Positions 16,395-25,191 of a stretch of 64,000 nucleotides of DNA are shown here, piece by piece (position 1 is the first letter of the stretch; each line of letters starts with the position of its first letter). Both the position numbers and the translations under genes were made by a program. Where the stretch lies: contig DLMZ01000047.1 of assembly GCA_002479415.1 (NCBI GenBank), positions 8,584-72,583 of the forward strand. The letters run 5' to 3'. A model generated the notes under the pieces. The model was not told where the DNA came from. It saw only the letters and a list, made by a program, of their open reading frames with translations, and searched no databases. This stretch comes from Firmicutes bacterium UBA7523. GTDB lineage: Bacteria > Bacillota > Dethiobacteria > Dethiobacterales > Dethiobacteraceae.

Positions 16395-16643
16395 ATGGTT
16401 GTCCCTGCCACCTCCCCGCATATCAATGTACGGGGTGAGCGTATGAACCATATGGGCAAAGTAGCAGAGCTTCTGCAGCGTCCCAGGCACTACGCCATGG
16501 TGCGTAAAGTCGGGAACTCAACCGTGAGGATTATCCAGCCGGCGCCAATTACGGATGCGGAGCGGGAGCGCATCCTGGATGCCTTCTATGTTGCCGGCTG
16601 GGCAATCGTGGAGGAGGTGGTCGAGCGGGGGGAGAGCGTTTAG
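16395..16643 (+). CDS. Small hypothetical phage protein
   Basis: An 82-residue protein whose core reads HYAMVRKVGNSTVRIIQPAP and ends with an acidic helix. The first ATG at 16395 follows GAAAGGAG; a second in-frame ATG at 16443 is possible. No family recognised. Confidence 0.5.
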   Translation: MVVPATSPHINVRGERMNHMGKVAELLQRPRHYAMVRKVGNSTVRIIQPAPITDAERERILDAFYVAGWAIVEEVVERGESV

Positions 16644-16754
16644 TTCTCTCTTGGGAGAGTAGGGGACGGGCCTTACAATATAACTTTACAGCAATGATAA
16701 GTCACATACAATCCCTGCAGTGTTACCCATCATTTAACGAAAGGGGGTGCTGAT

Positions 16755-17309
16755 GTGAGAGAAGTGATTAAAGCTGCACGAAAAAGAGCCGGGCTGACTC
16801 AGCAAGAGGTTGCAAACCAATTACATATCACTAGAGAGTTTTATAACCAAATTGAAAACGAAGCAATAGAGCCTGATTTTTCTTGGGCTGAGCGATACGG
16901 TCGCTTGGCGGAAATTATCAACGAGGATAACTTGACGATGGTTGTCTGCGCTAAGAAGTGCTTCATCGGGCAGAAATATTGCTATACGCTATTAAACAAT
17001 GTTGATTTATCGCCCATGGCAGCCTTAGCAAAAATGGAATCAAAAGACCGACAGTTTGACCAGGCCTGGAATCAGCTACGGGATTTGATGCTCAACAAGC
17101 GAACGGTTTCTGACTTCAACGCTGAGGAATTACTGGCCGTAGAAGAGTGTTTTTCTGTACTGCTAGATATGGAGCATATCATTGAGACAACAAAGCAGAT
17201 TGCCACAATGATGGGTTTTAGGGTTTCTAGGTGGGTGGCTGACCACAACCAGAAGATGGTTAGAAAGAAGTATGTGGATCCAAAGAAGCCGGAGCTGCAA
17301 ATTGCTTAA
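16755..17309 (+). CDS. XRE-family helix-turn-helix protein with extra helical domain
   Basis: A 184-residue protein with an N-terminal helix-turn-helix (residues 2-50, VIKAARKRAGLTQQEVANQL, REFYNQIENEAIEPDFSW) and a ~120-residue helical C-terminal part of unknown role containing CAKKCFIGQKYCYT. Start is GTG behind AAAGGGGGTG. It is probably a second early regulator. Confidence 0.75.
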   Translation: MREVIKAARKRAGLTQQEVANQLHITREFYNQIENEAIEPDFSWAERYGRLAEIINEDNLTMVVCAKKCFIGQKYCYTLLNNVDLSPMAALAKMESKDRQFDQAWNQLRDLMLNKRTVSDFNAEELLAVEECFSVLLDMEHIIETTKQIATMMGFRVSRWVADHNQKMVRKKYVDPKKPELQIA

Positions 17310-17322
17310 AGGAGAGGATTAT

Positions 17323-17478
17323 ATGGTTAGCTGGACATGTCCACACTGTGCAAAGTCAATGCATTCGTCTTGGGACTGCAGGGACAAGGAAAAGGTGCAA
17401 TGTATTCACTGTGACTGCTGGCTTGTGAATCCTTATTTCAAAGAAGAGAAAGGAGCGGGTGGTGATGGAAAGGCATAG
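17323..17478 (+). CDS. Small zinc-finger protein
   Basis: A 51-residue protein with CPHC, a middle Cys (SWDCRDK) and a CIHCDC cluster, suggesting a zinc ribbon. The ATG at 17323 follows AAAGGAGAGG. It overlaps the next gene by 17 bp. Function unknown. Confidence 0.55.
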   Translation: MVSWTCPHCAKSMHSSWDCRDKEKVQCIHCDCWLVNPYFKEEKGAGGDGKA

Positions 17479-17674
17479 CTTCGATGTAACTGCAACATAC
17501 AAAAAAGCAATAGCGATGTTGACATCGGATGAATGCATCCACGAAGACTCTTTCACCTATGCTGGTATTTGCGGAACAATTATGAGCGCTCTTACAGAGG
17601 AAGAAAGGCAACAAATCGCCGAGAGAATTGAGGAGAGGCTAAAAATCTTAGAAAGATTGGAGGCGAGAAAATGA
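17462..17674 (+). CDS. Small helical hypothetical protein
   Basis: About 70 residues with a strongly charged C-terminal helix (EEERQQIAERIEERLKILER). Start is GTG 17462 or ATG 17465 behind GGAGCGGGTGGTG. It overlaps both neighbours by a few bases, as in a tightly packed operon. Confidence 0.5.
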   Translation: MMERHSFDVTATYKKAIAMLTSDECIHEDSFTYAGICGTIMSALTEEERQQIAERIEERLKILERLEARK

Positions 17675-17826
17675 GGGGAGTTTTGCTGAGCTACGTTGGC
17701 ACCGTCCGCGGACTAAGAAGCTTCCTGGCGGCCGCGATGTATCCGGAAAAGATTGTGAGCTTAGACGTTCGCAGGCAAAAGAAAAAAGCCACTCCTGCCA
17801 GAGTGACCTTGAAGCCCATTGCGTAG
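17671..17826 (+). CDS. Short basic protein
   Basis: A 51-codon frame with a clear GGAGG ribosome site 7 bp before the ATG and a 4-bp overlap with the preceding stop. The product is basic (LDVRRQKKKATPARVTLKP). Function unknown; position and ribosome site are the support. Confidence 0.5.
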   Translation: MRGVLLSYVGTVRGLRSFLAAAMYPEKIVSLDVRRQKKKATPARVTLKPIA

Positions 17827-17882
17827 GCTTGACTGTCTTTATTGTAGCACAACTCAAACCGAAATTTCAAGGGGTGAAGAAA

Positions 17883-18479
17883 TTGCAAGAAATAACAATT
17901 GGGCTGTCGGAACGACAGGTACACTTTTTGAAGATGTTTGCAGCTAATCATTATCCAGGAGCTAAGGATAATCTGGCTACAAATAAACCTATACACGTTG
18001 TCCAAACAAGAAGAGAAAGAGTCGTTGATTCCAGCTACGATTCACCAGATGCTACAAAGTATTATTTGCGCTCGGACTGCACGGCCTACGATTCGGCAAA
18101 AGAATTGATAAGCGGTTACTATGAGCGCGGTTACGATGAAGAGTGCCCAATAGAAATCGTTTCTTTTAAAGAAGCATATGCACAAGATGAATTCACGGAT
18201 ATAAACGGTGAAGGACAAGTCTTGATGAACGAAGAGGAATATTTTGAGGCTTATGGCTTAACAAAGGATATGTACTCCAAGGTTAACATTGAGTACTACT
18301 ACGAGCCTGTCGCCTACTTCTTCATCTTAGAAGAGGCCAGACGCTATATCGAGTATCAGCGACACAACCTTTGCAACCCTCGAACTTACACGTACAGTTG
18401 CGGCTTTGCAAACCACGGGGAGTACGAGCACTTTTGGGACCTGCTTTTCAGTATAGGGAAGATGCTGAATGAGGGTTGA
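17883..18479 (+). CDS. Hypothetical phage protein
   Basis: About 198 residues, acidic, with aromatic-rich stretches (SKVNIEYYYEPVAYFFILEE). The TTG at 17883 follows GGGGTG at 17871; earlier in-frame starts lack a site. No recognisable domain. It precedes the SbcC-RecT recombination genes. Confidence 0.5.
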   Translation: MQEITIGLSERQVHFLKMFAANHYPGAKDNLATNKPIHVVQTRRERVVDSSYDSPDATKYYLRSDCTAYDSAKELISGYYERGYDEECPIEIVSFKEAYAQDEFTDINGEGQVLMNEEEYFEAYGLTKDMYSKVNIEYYYEPVAYFFILEEARRYIEYQRHNLCNPRTYTYSCGFANHGEYEHFWDLLFSIGKMLNEG

Positions 18480-18615
18480 TTTATCAGCTGCGCCCGTTCC
18501 TATAGGTGGGGCAGGTTGCGGGCTAGCGAGGGCGGGGCGGCTGATTGATAAAAGATGAGGCGGGAAAGCGCCGAACGGCAAACCCCGCCCCCAAAGATCC
18601 AAAGGAGGAATAAAT

Positions 18616-20607
18616 GTGAAGCTAGTAACCCTTAAACTGCGAAACTTTATGGGAATCAAAAATTTCGAGCTTGATGCCAAGGGTAGTAATGTATCAATTT
18701 ATGGAGCCAACGGAGCGGGGAAAACAACTTTGTTTTCAGCTTTTTTATGGCTGCTGTTTAATAAGGACGCGACGAATCGGACAGACTTTGATATCAAAAC
18801 ATTGGACAAAGAGGGTCAGGTTATTCACGGCCTTGAGCACCAAGTGGAAGCTGTTTTGGAAATTGGCGGCAAAGAATTGGCGCTCTGCAAAATTTACAAA
18901 GAGCAGTGGACCAGAAAACGTGGGAGCGTATCACGAGAATTTACTGGTCATACTACCGATCACTTTATTGATGGTGTACCGGTGCCTAAGAAAGATTTCA
19001 CCGCAAGAATCTCAGAGATAAGTGCCGAGGATGTTTTCAAACTACTCACTAACCCAACATACTTTAATACTCAGTTGCACTGGCAGGAACGCAGGAAGAT
19101 CCTCCTTGAGATATGCGGAGACATTACTGATGCCGAAGTGATTGCCTCGGAAAAAGCGCTTTCCAAACTTCCGGATATCCTGAACGGCCGTAAGTTGGAT
19201 GACCACCGGAAGGTGATCAATGAGCGTCGCAAGGCTGTCAACGATAAGTTGGAGAAAATTCCGGTCCGTATTGATGAAACTGAACGTGGTTTGCCAGACA
19301 TCAGCAACATCCAGGTAGACAAGCTTCCGGAAGACATTGCAAAGCTCCGTGCAAAGGTGAGGGAGAAGAATCAGGAGATTCTTCGTATTGAGGGCGGTGG
19401 AGAAAGCGCCGAAAAGACTAAGCAGTTGAGAACGATTGAAGGAGAGATTCTAAGGCTCAGAAATGAGCGCCAGCAAAGGCTGGATGCGTTAGCAGGCAAA
19501 AAGAGAGAAGATCTCCGTTTGGTTAAAGGCGCTGTTCTTGACCTAAAAGGTGAAATCGGCACACTTACGCGTACAATAAGCAGCTATGAGAACGATATTG
19601 CGACTTACACTACCAAGATGGAGCAGCTGAGACAGGATTGGCATAACGAAAACGAACGTAAGTTTAATTTTGAGCAGGAAGAAATCTGTCCTACATGCGG
19701 TCAAGACCTTCCTCATGAGCAGCTACAGGATGCTAGGGAAAAAGCTTTAGCGACTTTCAATAAGCATAAAGCGGATAAGCTGGAGACTATTAATGCAGAC
19801 GGGCAGAAGCTGAAAGCTTTAAAAAACAAAATGGAAATCGAGCTTAACAAAGCTCAAGCTAATATGCAAAAGGCTACTGCAGATATAGAGCAACTTCAGA
19901 AGAAAGAGGCTTCACTGCTGACTGAAGCAGACGCTATTCTGCAGGGAGCAAAAACAGTTGAGGAATCAACACTTTATGCTAGTTTGTTAGAACAGAAAGC
20001 ATCCTTAGAGGAGGAAATAAAAGAGCTGGAAGTAGGAAATTGCGACAGCATAACTTCAGTTCGTGAGGGTATTTACGTATTGGAGAATGCCATAGCAGCT
20101 CTTGAGAGTGCAACTGCTCAGGTAGACAGCCATAAGAGAGGCTTAGAGCGCATTAAAGAGCTTAAGCAGGAAGAGAAAAAGCTGGCAGCTGAGTATGAGC
20201 AACTAGAGAACGAGCTTTATCTCACAGAACAGTTTATCTGCGCTAAAGTGAGTCTGCTTGAAGAAAAAATCAACAGCAAGTTTGAATTGGCTAGGTTTAA
20301 ATTGTTTAATGTGTTGGTCAATGGTGCTGTGGAAGAGTGCTGCGAGACCATATACAACGGGGTGCCGTACTCCAGTGGACTTAACAACGCAGCGCGGATT
20401 AATGTAGGCCTGGACATTATTAATACACTGGCTGACCACTACAGCATTGATGCGCCTATCTTCGTAGATAATGCCGAGGCCGTTACGGAACTAATTGAAA
20501 CTCGTGGCCAACAGATCCGGCTTGTAGTCAGCGCGGATGACAAAAAATTAAGGGTGGAAGTGGCGGAAGTGCCACAGACACTCTTTAGTGAAAGAGAGGC
20601 TGTTTAA
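18616..20607 (+). CDS. SbcC/Rad50-like AAA ATPase
   Basis: A 663-residue SMC-type ATPase. Walker A is GANGAGKTT at the N-terminus (residues ~34-42), and the frame begins with the typical KLRNFMGIKNFEL strand. Two long coiled-coil arms flank a zinc-hook motif CPTCGQ (about residue 358). The C-terminal part has NVGLDIINTL and the Walker B-like PIFVDNAEAV. The usual ABC signature is weak. Paired with recT it forms a phage recombination module that processes DNA ends for annealing. Start is GTG behind AAAGGAGG. Confidence 0.88.
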   Translation: MKLVTLKLRNFMGIKNFELDAKGSNVSIYGANGAGKTTLFSAFLWLLFNKDATNRTDFDIKTLDKEGQVIHGLEHQVEAVLEIGGKELALCKIYKEQWTRKRGSVSREFTGHTTDHFIDGVPVPKKDFTARISEISAEDVFKLLTNPTYFNTQLHWQERRKILLEICGDITDAEVIASEKALSKLPDILNGRKLDDHRKVINERRKAVNDKLEKIPVRIDETERGLPDISNIQVDKLPEDIAKLRAKVREKNQEILRIEGGGESAEKTKQLRTIEGEILRLRNERQQRLDALAGKKREDLRLVKGAVLDLKGEIGTLTRTISSYENDIATYTTKMEQLRQDWHNENERKFNFEQEEICPTCGQDLPHEQLQDAREKALATFNKHKADKLETINADGQKLKALKNKMEIELNKAQANMQKATADIEQLQKKEASLLTEADAILQGAKTVEESTLYASLLEQKASLEEEIKELEVGNCDSITSVREGIYVLENAIAALESATAQVDSHKRGLERIKELKQEEKKLAAEYEQLENELYLTEQFICAKVSLLEEKINSKFELARFKLFNVLVNGAVEECCETIYNGVPYSSGLNNAARINVGLDIINTLADHYSIDAPIFVDNAEAVTELIETRGQQIRLVVSADDKKLRVEVAEVPQTLFSEREAV

Positions 20608-21384
20608 ATGACAAATGCACTGGCAACAACATCATCAGTTAAAAAACTAAGGGCTATTATCAACACAGAGAGCGTGAAGGAGCAGTTCAGAAATGCTCTT
20701 GCAGAAAATGCCCCGCTTTTTATTGCCTCACTAATTGACGTGTACGGCAACGACAAGTATTTGCAGAAATGTGAGCCTCAGTTAGTGATTATGGAAGCGC
20801 TGAAGGCCGCTACTCTAAAGCTGCCTATCAACAAAAACCTGGGATTTGCTTATATTGTTCCGTACAAGGACGAGCCTCAGTTTCAGATTGGATATAAAGG
20901 CTATATCCAGCTCGCAATGCGTACCGGGCAGTATAAGTATATAAACGCTGATGTGGTGTACGAAGGGGAGCTAAAAGGACATAACAAACTGACCGGCGAG
21001 GTTGACCTAAGCGGCGATGCAGCTTCTGATAAAATTATCGGATATTTTGCCTACATCGAAACTATTAACGGCTTTAAAAAACCGCTTTATTGGACCAAAG
21101 AAAAAGTGACGGAACACGCAAAGAGATATTCAAAATCCTATAATTCAAACAATTCTGCATGGAAAACCAATTTCGACGAAATGGCGTTAAAGACAATGAT
21201 ACGAAACCTGCTCAGCAAATACGGTGTAATGTCTGTTGAGCTTATGAACGCATTTAGCGCAGATACAGGGGACGAGCGTTCATACGAGGCCCAGGCTGAG
21301 GACGAGATAAGCAGCAACGCAAACGGCGAAGTGATTGATGTTGACGTCACGGTCGAGAGCAAAAATGAAGGGCCGGGATTTTAA
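20608..21384 (+). CDS. recT: RecT single-strand annealing protein
   Basis: A 258-residue DNA-annealing protein. The RecT signature is clear: NAPLFIASLIDVY, LPINKNLGFAYIVPYKDEPQ, QFQIGYKGYIQLAMRTGQYK and FDEMALKTMIRNLLSKYG. It anneals complementary single strands during phage recombination. It starts one base after the SbcC-like stop and is therefore coupled to it. The C-terminal 40 residues are acidic and probably disordered. Confidence 0.95.
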   Translation: MTNALATTSSVKKLRAIINTESVKEQFRNALAENAPLFIASLIDVYGNDKYLQKCEPQLVIMEALKAATLKLPINKNLGFAYIVPYKDEPQFQIGYKGYIQLAMRTGQYKYINADVVYEGELKGHNKLTGEVDLSGDAASDKIIGYFAYIETINGFKKPLYWTKEKVTEHAKRYSKSYNSNNSAWKTNFDEMALKTMIRNLLSKYGVMSVELMNAFSADTGDERSYEAQAEDEISSNANGEVIDVDVTVESKNEGPGF

Positions 21385-21396
21385 GTAGACCAAAGA

Positions 21397-21424
21397 GCCG
21401 GGGCGGTCGCGCGACCGCCCCGGC
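21397..21424. repeat. Perfect 28-bp GC palindrome
   Basis: GCCGGGGCGGTCGC is followed directly by its exact reverse complement. It fills the gap between recT and the metallo-beta-lactamase gene. There is no T run on either side, so it is not a standard intrinsic terminator; it may protect or process the mRNA, or bind a dimeric protein. Confidence 0.85.
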
Positions 21425-21439
21425 AGAATGGAGTGCAGC

Positions 21440-22147
21440 ATGGAATTCGTGGCTTACGCAAGTAGCTCTAAGGGAAATCTATACACTCTCTCAGATGGGC
21501 AAGAAAGAATACTCATTGAGTGTGGCTTGCCGATCAGAGAGGTCAAGAAGCTGCTTGGGTTTAGTTTGTCGGGGATATCCTTCTGTCTGCTGAGCCACGG
21601 CCATTCTGATCACTCAAAAGCTGCTGCGGACATTATGAGGGCTGGGGTAGATATTTACACGTCGCAGGGCACAATCGACGCCCTGAAGCTACATAGCCAC
21701 CGCGCACATGTAATCCGGGCAGGGAAACAGTTTGCATCTGGAAATTGGATTGTACTGCCGATAGAGGCGCAACATGATGCCCCGGAGGCGCTGGCTTTTC
21801 TGGTTTACAATAAAACCACTCGCAAACGGATGTTATTCGCAACAGACACGTATTATCTGAAAAACGCATTTGCTGGGCTCGACATTATTGCGGTTGAGTG
21901 CAATTACGCCGCTGACATCCTTCAATCTAACGTAGAATCCGGAGCTGTACCGGCCGCAATGAAGAACAGGCTCCTAAAGTCTCACTTCAGCCTTGAAAAT
22001 GTGAAGAAATTTTTAAAAGCCAACGACTTGAATAAAGTGCAGGAGATTTGGCTGGTACACTTGTCCGACGGCAACAGCGATGCAGAACGGTTCAAGCGCG
22101 AAATCCAAGAACTAACTGGCAAGCCAACATATATCGCGGGGGTATAA
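21440..22147 (+). CDS. MBL-fold metallo-hydrolase
   Basis: A 235-residue enzyme with the zinc-binding HGHSDH motif (residues ~53-58) and downstream His/Asp residues in ATDTYYL and AVECNY. It resembles YycJ-like MBL proteins that phages place after recT. It may act as a nuclease in the recombination module in place of a lambda-exonuclease-type enzyme; that is inference. The ATG at 21440 is chosen because the homologous part begins MEFVAYASSSKGN; an earlier ATG at 21428 overlaps the palindrome region. Confidence 0.85.
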   Translation: MEFVAYASSSKGNLYTLSDGQERILIECGLPIREVKKLLGFSLSGISFCLLSHGHSDHSKAAADIMRAGVDIYTSQGTIDALKLHSHRAHVIRAGKQFASGNWIVLPIEAQHDAPEALAFLVYNKTTRKRMLFATDTYYLKNAFAGLDIIAVECNYAADILQSNVESGAVPAAMKNRLLKSHFSLENVKKFLKANDLNKVQEIWLVHLSDGNSDAERFKREIQELTGKPTYIAGV

Positions 22148-22149
22148 CT

Positions 22150-22809
22150 ATGAAATTTGCTGCTGAAATCGAAAAAGTGGAATCGCTAAAAAAACACTTC
22201 AAGGTCGTCATTTATGCGGACAAGGAAGCAAACAGGCGGTTCCTTTCGCAAATAGACGGTTTTATAGACAAACCAGTAAAGGTTGAAGTTCTCGTAGATG
22301 AAGATAGGCAAAAAGAAATTTTGGATATGATTAGCGAGGAGCAGCGGCGCAAAACATACGCTATACTGCGAGACATCAGCAACCACATAGGCGATGTAAT
22401 AGAGAGTACAAAGCTTGAAATGAAGCATCAATTCGCGGCAGCAGGTGGCCCGGAAAGTTTTTCTCTCAGCGACTGCTCACGTGAGGTGGCCCGTGAATTC
22501 ATAACTTTCTTGATAAAGTTTTGTTTCGAGTACGGAGTTCCGATGTCTGAGCATCCGAAGTCAGCATTTGACGACCCGGAAACATACGCCCGGATATGCC
22601 TAGAAACAAACACATGTTGCATCTGCGGCAAGCGCGGAGAGGTTCATCACTGCACCGGCTCGCGCATCGGAATGGGACGTAACCGCAACAAGGTTGACGA
22701 TACAGGCAAGCTCAAAATATGCCTTTGTCGTGAGCATCATAGCGAAATGCACAACGGAGCGGAAGAAGATTTCTTTATGAAATATCATGTAGTGCCGGCG
22801 GTAGTTTAA
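22150..22809 (+). CDS. Putative HNHc nuclease
   Basis: A 219-residue protein typical of Firmicutes phage replication modules. The C-terminal third has a CCICGK pair, a VHHC segment and CLCREHHSEMH, giving an HNH active site with zinc-binding Cys. The N-terminal two thirds are helical and conserved in this phage family. The ATG at 22150 follows GGGGGTATAACT. Confidence 0.85.
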   Translation: MKFAAEIEKVESLKKHFKVVIYADKEANRRFLSQIDGFIDKPVKVEVLVDEDRQKEILDMISEEQRRKTYAILRDISNHIGDVIESTKLEMKHQFAAAGGPESFSLSDCSREVAREFITFLIKFCFEYGVPMSEHPKSAFDDPETYARICLETNTCCICGKRGEVHHCTGSRIGMGRNRNKVDDTGKLKICLCREHHSEMHNGAEEDFFMKYHVVPAVV

Positions 22810-22832
22810 ATGTGGGGGTGGAGATAGTGACA

Positions 22833-23144
22833 ATGAATTGGGGAGCGAAGTCGCACAGCAATATAAAAAAATGGCCTCGTTGGGTCTGGGCAATACTTCT
22901 CCTAGTTTATTTATACGCATTGCTATCTATGATTATGCGTCCCTCAAGTGCATTTCAGGAACCAGAGTACATTGTGCACATTGTTCAGCCGGGAGATACG
23001 CTTTGGTCGGTTGCTAAAGAGCGACAGGAAGAGGCTGGTTTCAGTGGCGATATTCGATCTCTTGTGTGGGAGATTCAAGAGGCATCAGAAACAACGGCAT
23101 TGATACTACCGGGAGATATTTTGCTGATACCGGTTGTGAAATAG
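22833..23144 (+). CDS. LysM domain protein (YneA-like)
   Basis: A 103-residue protein with one membrane segment (WVWAILLLVYLYALLSMIM) followed by a LysM domain (YIVHIVQPGDTLWSVAKE to ILLIPV). The layout matches YneA, the cell-division suppressor induced with the SOS response in Bacillus. A phage copy might hold division during growth of the phage. The exact start among GTG 22827 and ATG 22833 is uncertain. Confidence 0.75.
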   Translation: MNWGAKSHSNIKKWPRWVWAILLLVYLYALLSMIMRPSSAFQEPEYIVHIVQPGDTLWSVAKERQEEAGFSGDIRSLVWEIQEASETTALILPGDILLIPVVK

Positions 23145-23164
23145 GCTCGAAAGGGGATGTACGC

Positions 23165-23509
23165 ATGCAAGCGGTTAACGTGATTCGTGAAGAGATGGAA
23201 CAAAACAAAACCAATAGTTATGTTCAGGCGGTGGGGGACTTCCTGCTGAAACACCTGGCGGCAAATCCGGGGGATGCGGAGAAGATTTCGGCTGAAAAAA
23301 CGCTTATCAGTAGCATGGATGCTCTGCGGAAGGAAGCAGAGAAGAAAAAGACAGGGAATTTTTACGCTATGCCACCGGATGAAGGCTTTAAGATTATCCT
23401 AGAGTATTTCGGCATCACCGATGCCCAGGTAAACGTGCAGATACCTGCGGCTCCGGAGAAGAAGGCATTGGACTTTGATGTGAAACTGGATGATCTGCTG
23501 AGGGGGTAG
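23165..23509 (+). CDS. PcfK-like protein, AcrIIA9 family candidate
   Basis: A 114-residue protein whose core (VGDFLLKHLAANPGDAEKIS, then KTLISSMDALRKEAEKKKTG and EGFKIILEYFGI) matches the PcfK family. Part of that family includes AcrIIA9, an inhibitor of type II Cas9. It lies directly before a pcfJ-like gene, the usual partner in plasmids and phages. Anti-CRISPR activity is only a possibility; PcfK members from conjugative plasmids have no such proven role. The ATG at 23165 follows AAAGGGG. Confidence 0.75.
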   Translation: MQAVNVIREEMEQNKTNSYVQAVGDFLLKHLAANPGDAEKISAEKTLISSMDALRKEAEKKKTGNFYAMPPDEGFKIILEYFGITDAQVNVQIPAAPEKKALDFDVKLDDLLRG

Positions 23510-23514
23510 GCGCT

Positions 23515-25191
23515 ATGATTATAGCCGAAATGATAATTCCGAAAATGTTCACCGCTTATGCAGAGGATTTGGGGTATCAGAAACACAACGGCTTGCACCA
23601 TTATCAGTATTACTGCAACAATTGTGACCAGCTTTTTTCTGCGGCTTGGGGCAGAGCAGTAAATATGGGCTACGCTGAGCGTGGAAGTCTTTTTGCTTGC
23701 CCGTGCTGCGGCAGACCGCACGAAAAGCATGTTGCATTTGTTAAGCGGAACATAGCTGCTCCGGACAAAGTGCGCCTTGTTGTTAAGGAGTATAAAAGCG
23801 CAGTTACGCTTGAGTTTTCCTGCAAGGCAGTTGTCTTTTATGATTACTTAGGCCTACAGGGCGCAACCCACAGGGAAGTGTTTCGATTTGATATCGCCAA
23901 GCAAGAAGCGACTCTTTCGGTAACTCACGCCGGCATTAAGCACGAACCCGTTGAGATCGGGAGCCCCTTTAACCTTGCCTTATTCCAGTCCAGCATGCTT
24001 TCCATTTTCTCCTCTCGCAGCATACCTAACACTGAGCAGAAATCGAAGCTCACAAAGGTTCTCAAAATCCTACGCGACACTGTGCACCAGAAGCTAGAAA
24101 AGCACCTTGGGCACAAAATCAAGTCCATGTTCGTCAGTCCGGGCACCCATTGGGGGATGTTTCTTTTCCCACTTTTCAATATGGCATACAGGGTGGCTTG
24201 CACGGATGCACCAAATCTGCCGGAGTGTTACCGGGATGAGCACAAAGCCGTATTTGCCTTCTGGAACACAAAATATTTCGATGAGCTTGAGGGTGGCCAG
24301 CTAATGGAAGATGTAATCCTGAACACCCGCGGGGGCATGGACTTTATTTCGGCATTAGTCGAATTATCCGGGCTACCGGACAAGCCTAGGGTGCGCAGGA
24401 TCCTTGCAGAAAACCCGTTTGAAGCTAACATACTAAAACTTGCATTTTCTACTTGCTGCAATTACGACCATGCAACTCAGTTGTATCGGGGGATTACGGC
24501 AAACCGAAAATTCCGGGCGGACTCATGGAATGGCGGTGAACTCAACAGTGTTAGTTATGATGGACTGGCTGAATTTTTGTGGGAGATGAAAGAAATATAC
24601 GGAGAGGCCGGCATTGTACGCCTGGTGAATGAAGCGAAAGAACTGCATACCAGGGACTGCATCCGACTATATGAGCAGTTGAACGACGAGAACAAGGAAG
24701 CTGTGGTCGGGGAAGGTATCCGGCTTCGGGATCTGCACGACTGGATGTCGCTGCGACACAAAAAGCAGGGGCACAAAAACCTTAAATTCGATGTGCCGGA
24801 ACACATTGTTAGACGGCTATCCATGCAGCATGACAGGCTGCGGTTCTTCCTGCCTGCGGAGTCGATGGAGCTTGTAGAGGCTGGTCATCAGCTCCATAAC
24901 TGTGTTGCATCCTATAGCGACAGTATGAAGCAGCATGATTCGTGGATTGTGCTCGTGGCGGATGATAAGGGTAAATTAGTGGCCTGCCTTGAACTAGTCG
25001 GATCCGGTAATCCCCCCAATGTTACGAGGGTGTTGGTGCAGGCAAAGATTGACCGGAACCAGTGTATTTCTAAAGACAAAAAATTAAACGCTGCTGTTCT
25101 GGCCTGGGCAAAAGATGCCGGCATTGAAATTAAAACCAAGGACGTTAATGTGCCTAATAAAAAGAATAATGAATTGGAGGTTGCAGTATGA
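23515..25191 (+). CDS. PcfJ-like protein
   Basis: A 558-residue protein of the PcfJ family, first named from the pCF10 conjugative plasmid. Near the N-terminus are two Cys pairs (CNNC, CPCC) for a zinc ribbon. The C-terminal signature MELVEAGHQLHNCVASYSDS followed by LVACLEL is diagnostic. Its biochemical role is unknown. It is coupled to the PcfK/AcrIIA9-like gene 6 bp upstream and overlaps the next gene by 4 bp. Confidence 0.85.
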   Translation: MIIAEMIIPKMFTAYAEDLGYQKHNGLHHYQYYCNNCDQLFSAAWGRAVNMGYAERGSLFACPCCGRPHEKHVAFVKRNIAAPDKVRLVVKEYKSAVTLEFSCKAVVFYDYLGLQGATHREVFRFDIAKQEATLSVTHAGIKHEPVEIGSPFNLALFQSSMLSIFSSRSIPNTEQKSKLTKVLKILRDTVHQKLEKHLGHKIKSMFVSPGTHWGMFLFPLFNMAYRVACTDAPNLPECYRDEHKAVFAFWNTKYFDELEGGQLMEDVILNTRGGMDFISALVELSGLPDKPRVRRILAENPFEANILKLAFSTCCNYDHATQLYRGITANRKFRADSWNGGELNSVSYDGLAEFLWEMKEIYGEAGIVRLVNEAKELHTRDCIRLYEQLNDENKEAVVGEGIRLRDLHDWMSLRHKKQGHKNLKFDVPEHIVRRLSMQHDRLRFFLPAESMELVEAGHQLHNCVASYSDSMKQHDSWIVLVADDKGKLVACLELVGSGNPPNVTRVLVQAKIDRNQCISKDKKLNAAVLAWAKDAGIEIKTKDVNVPNKKNNELEVAV

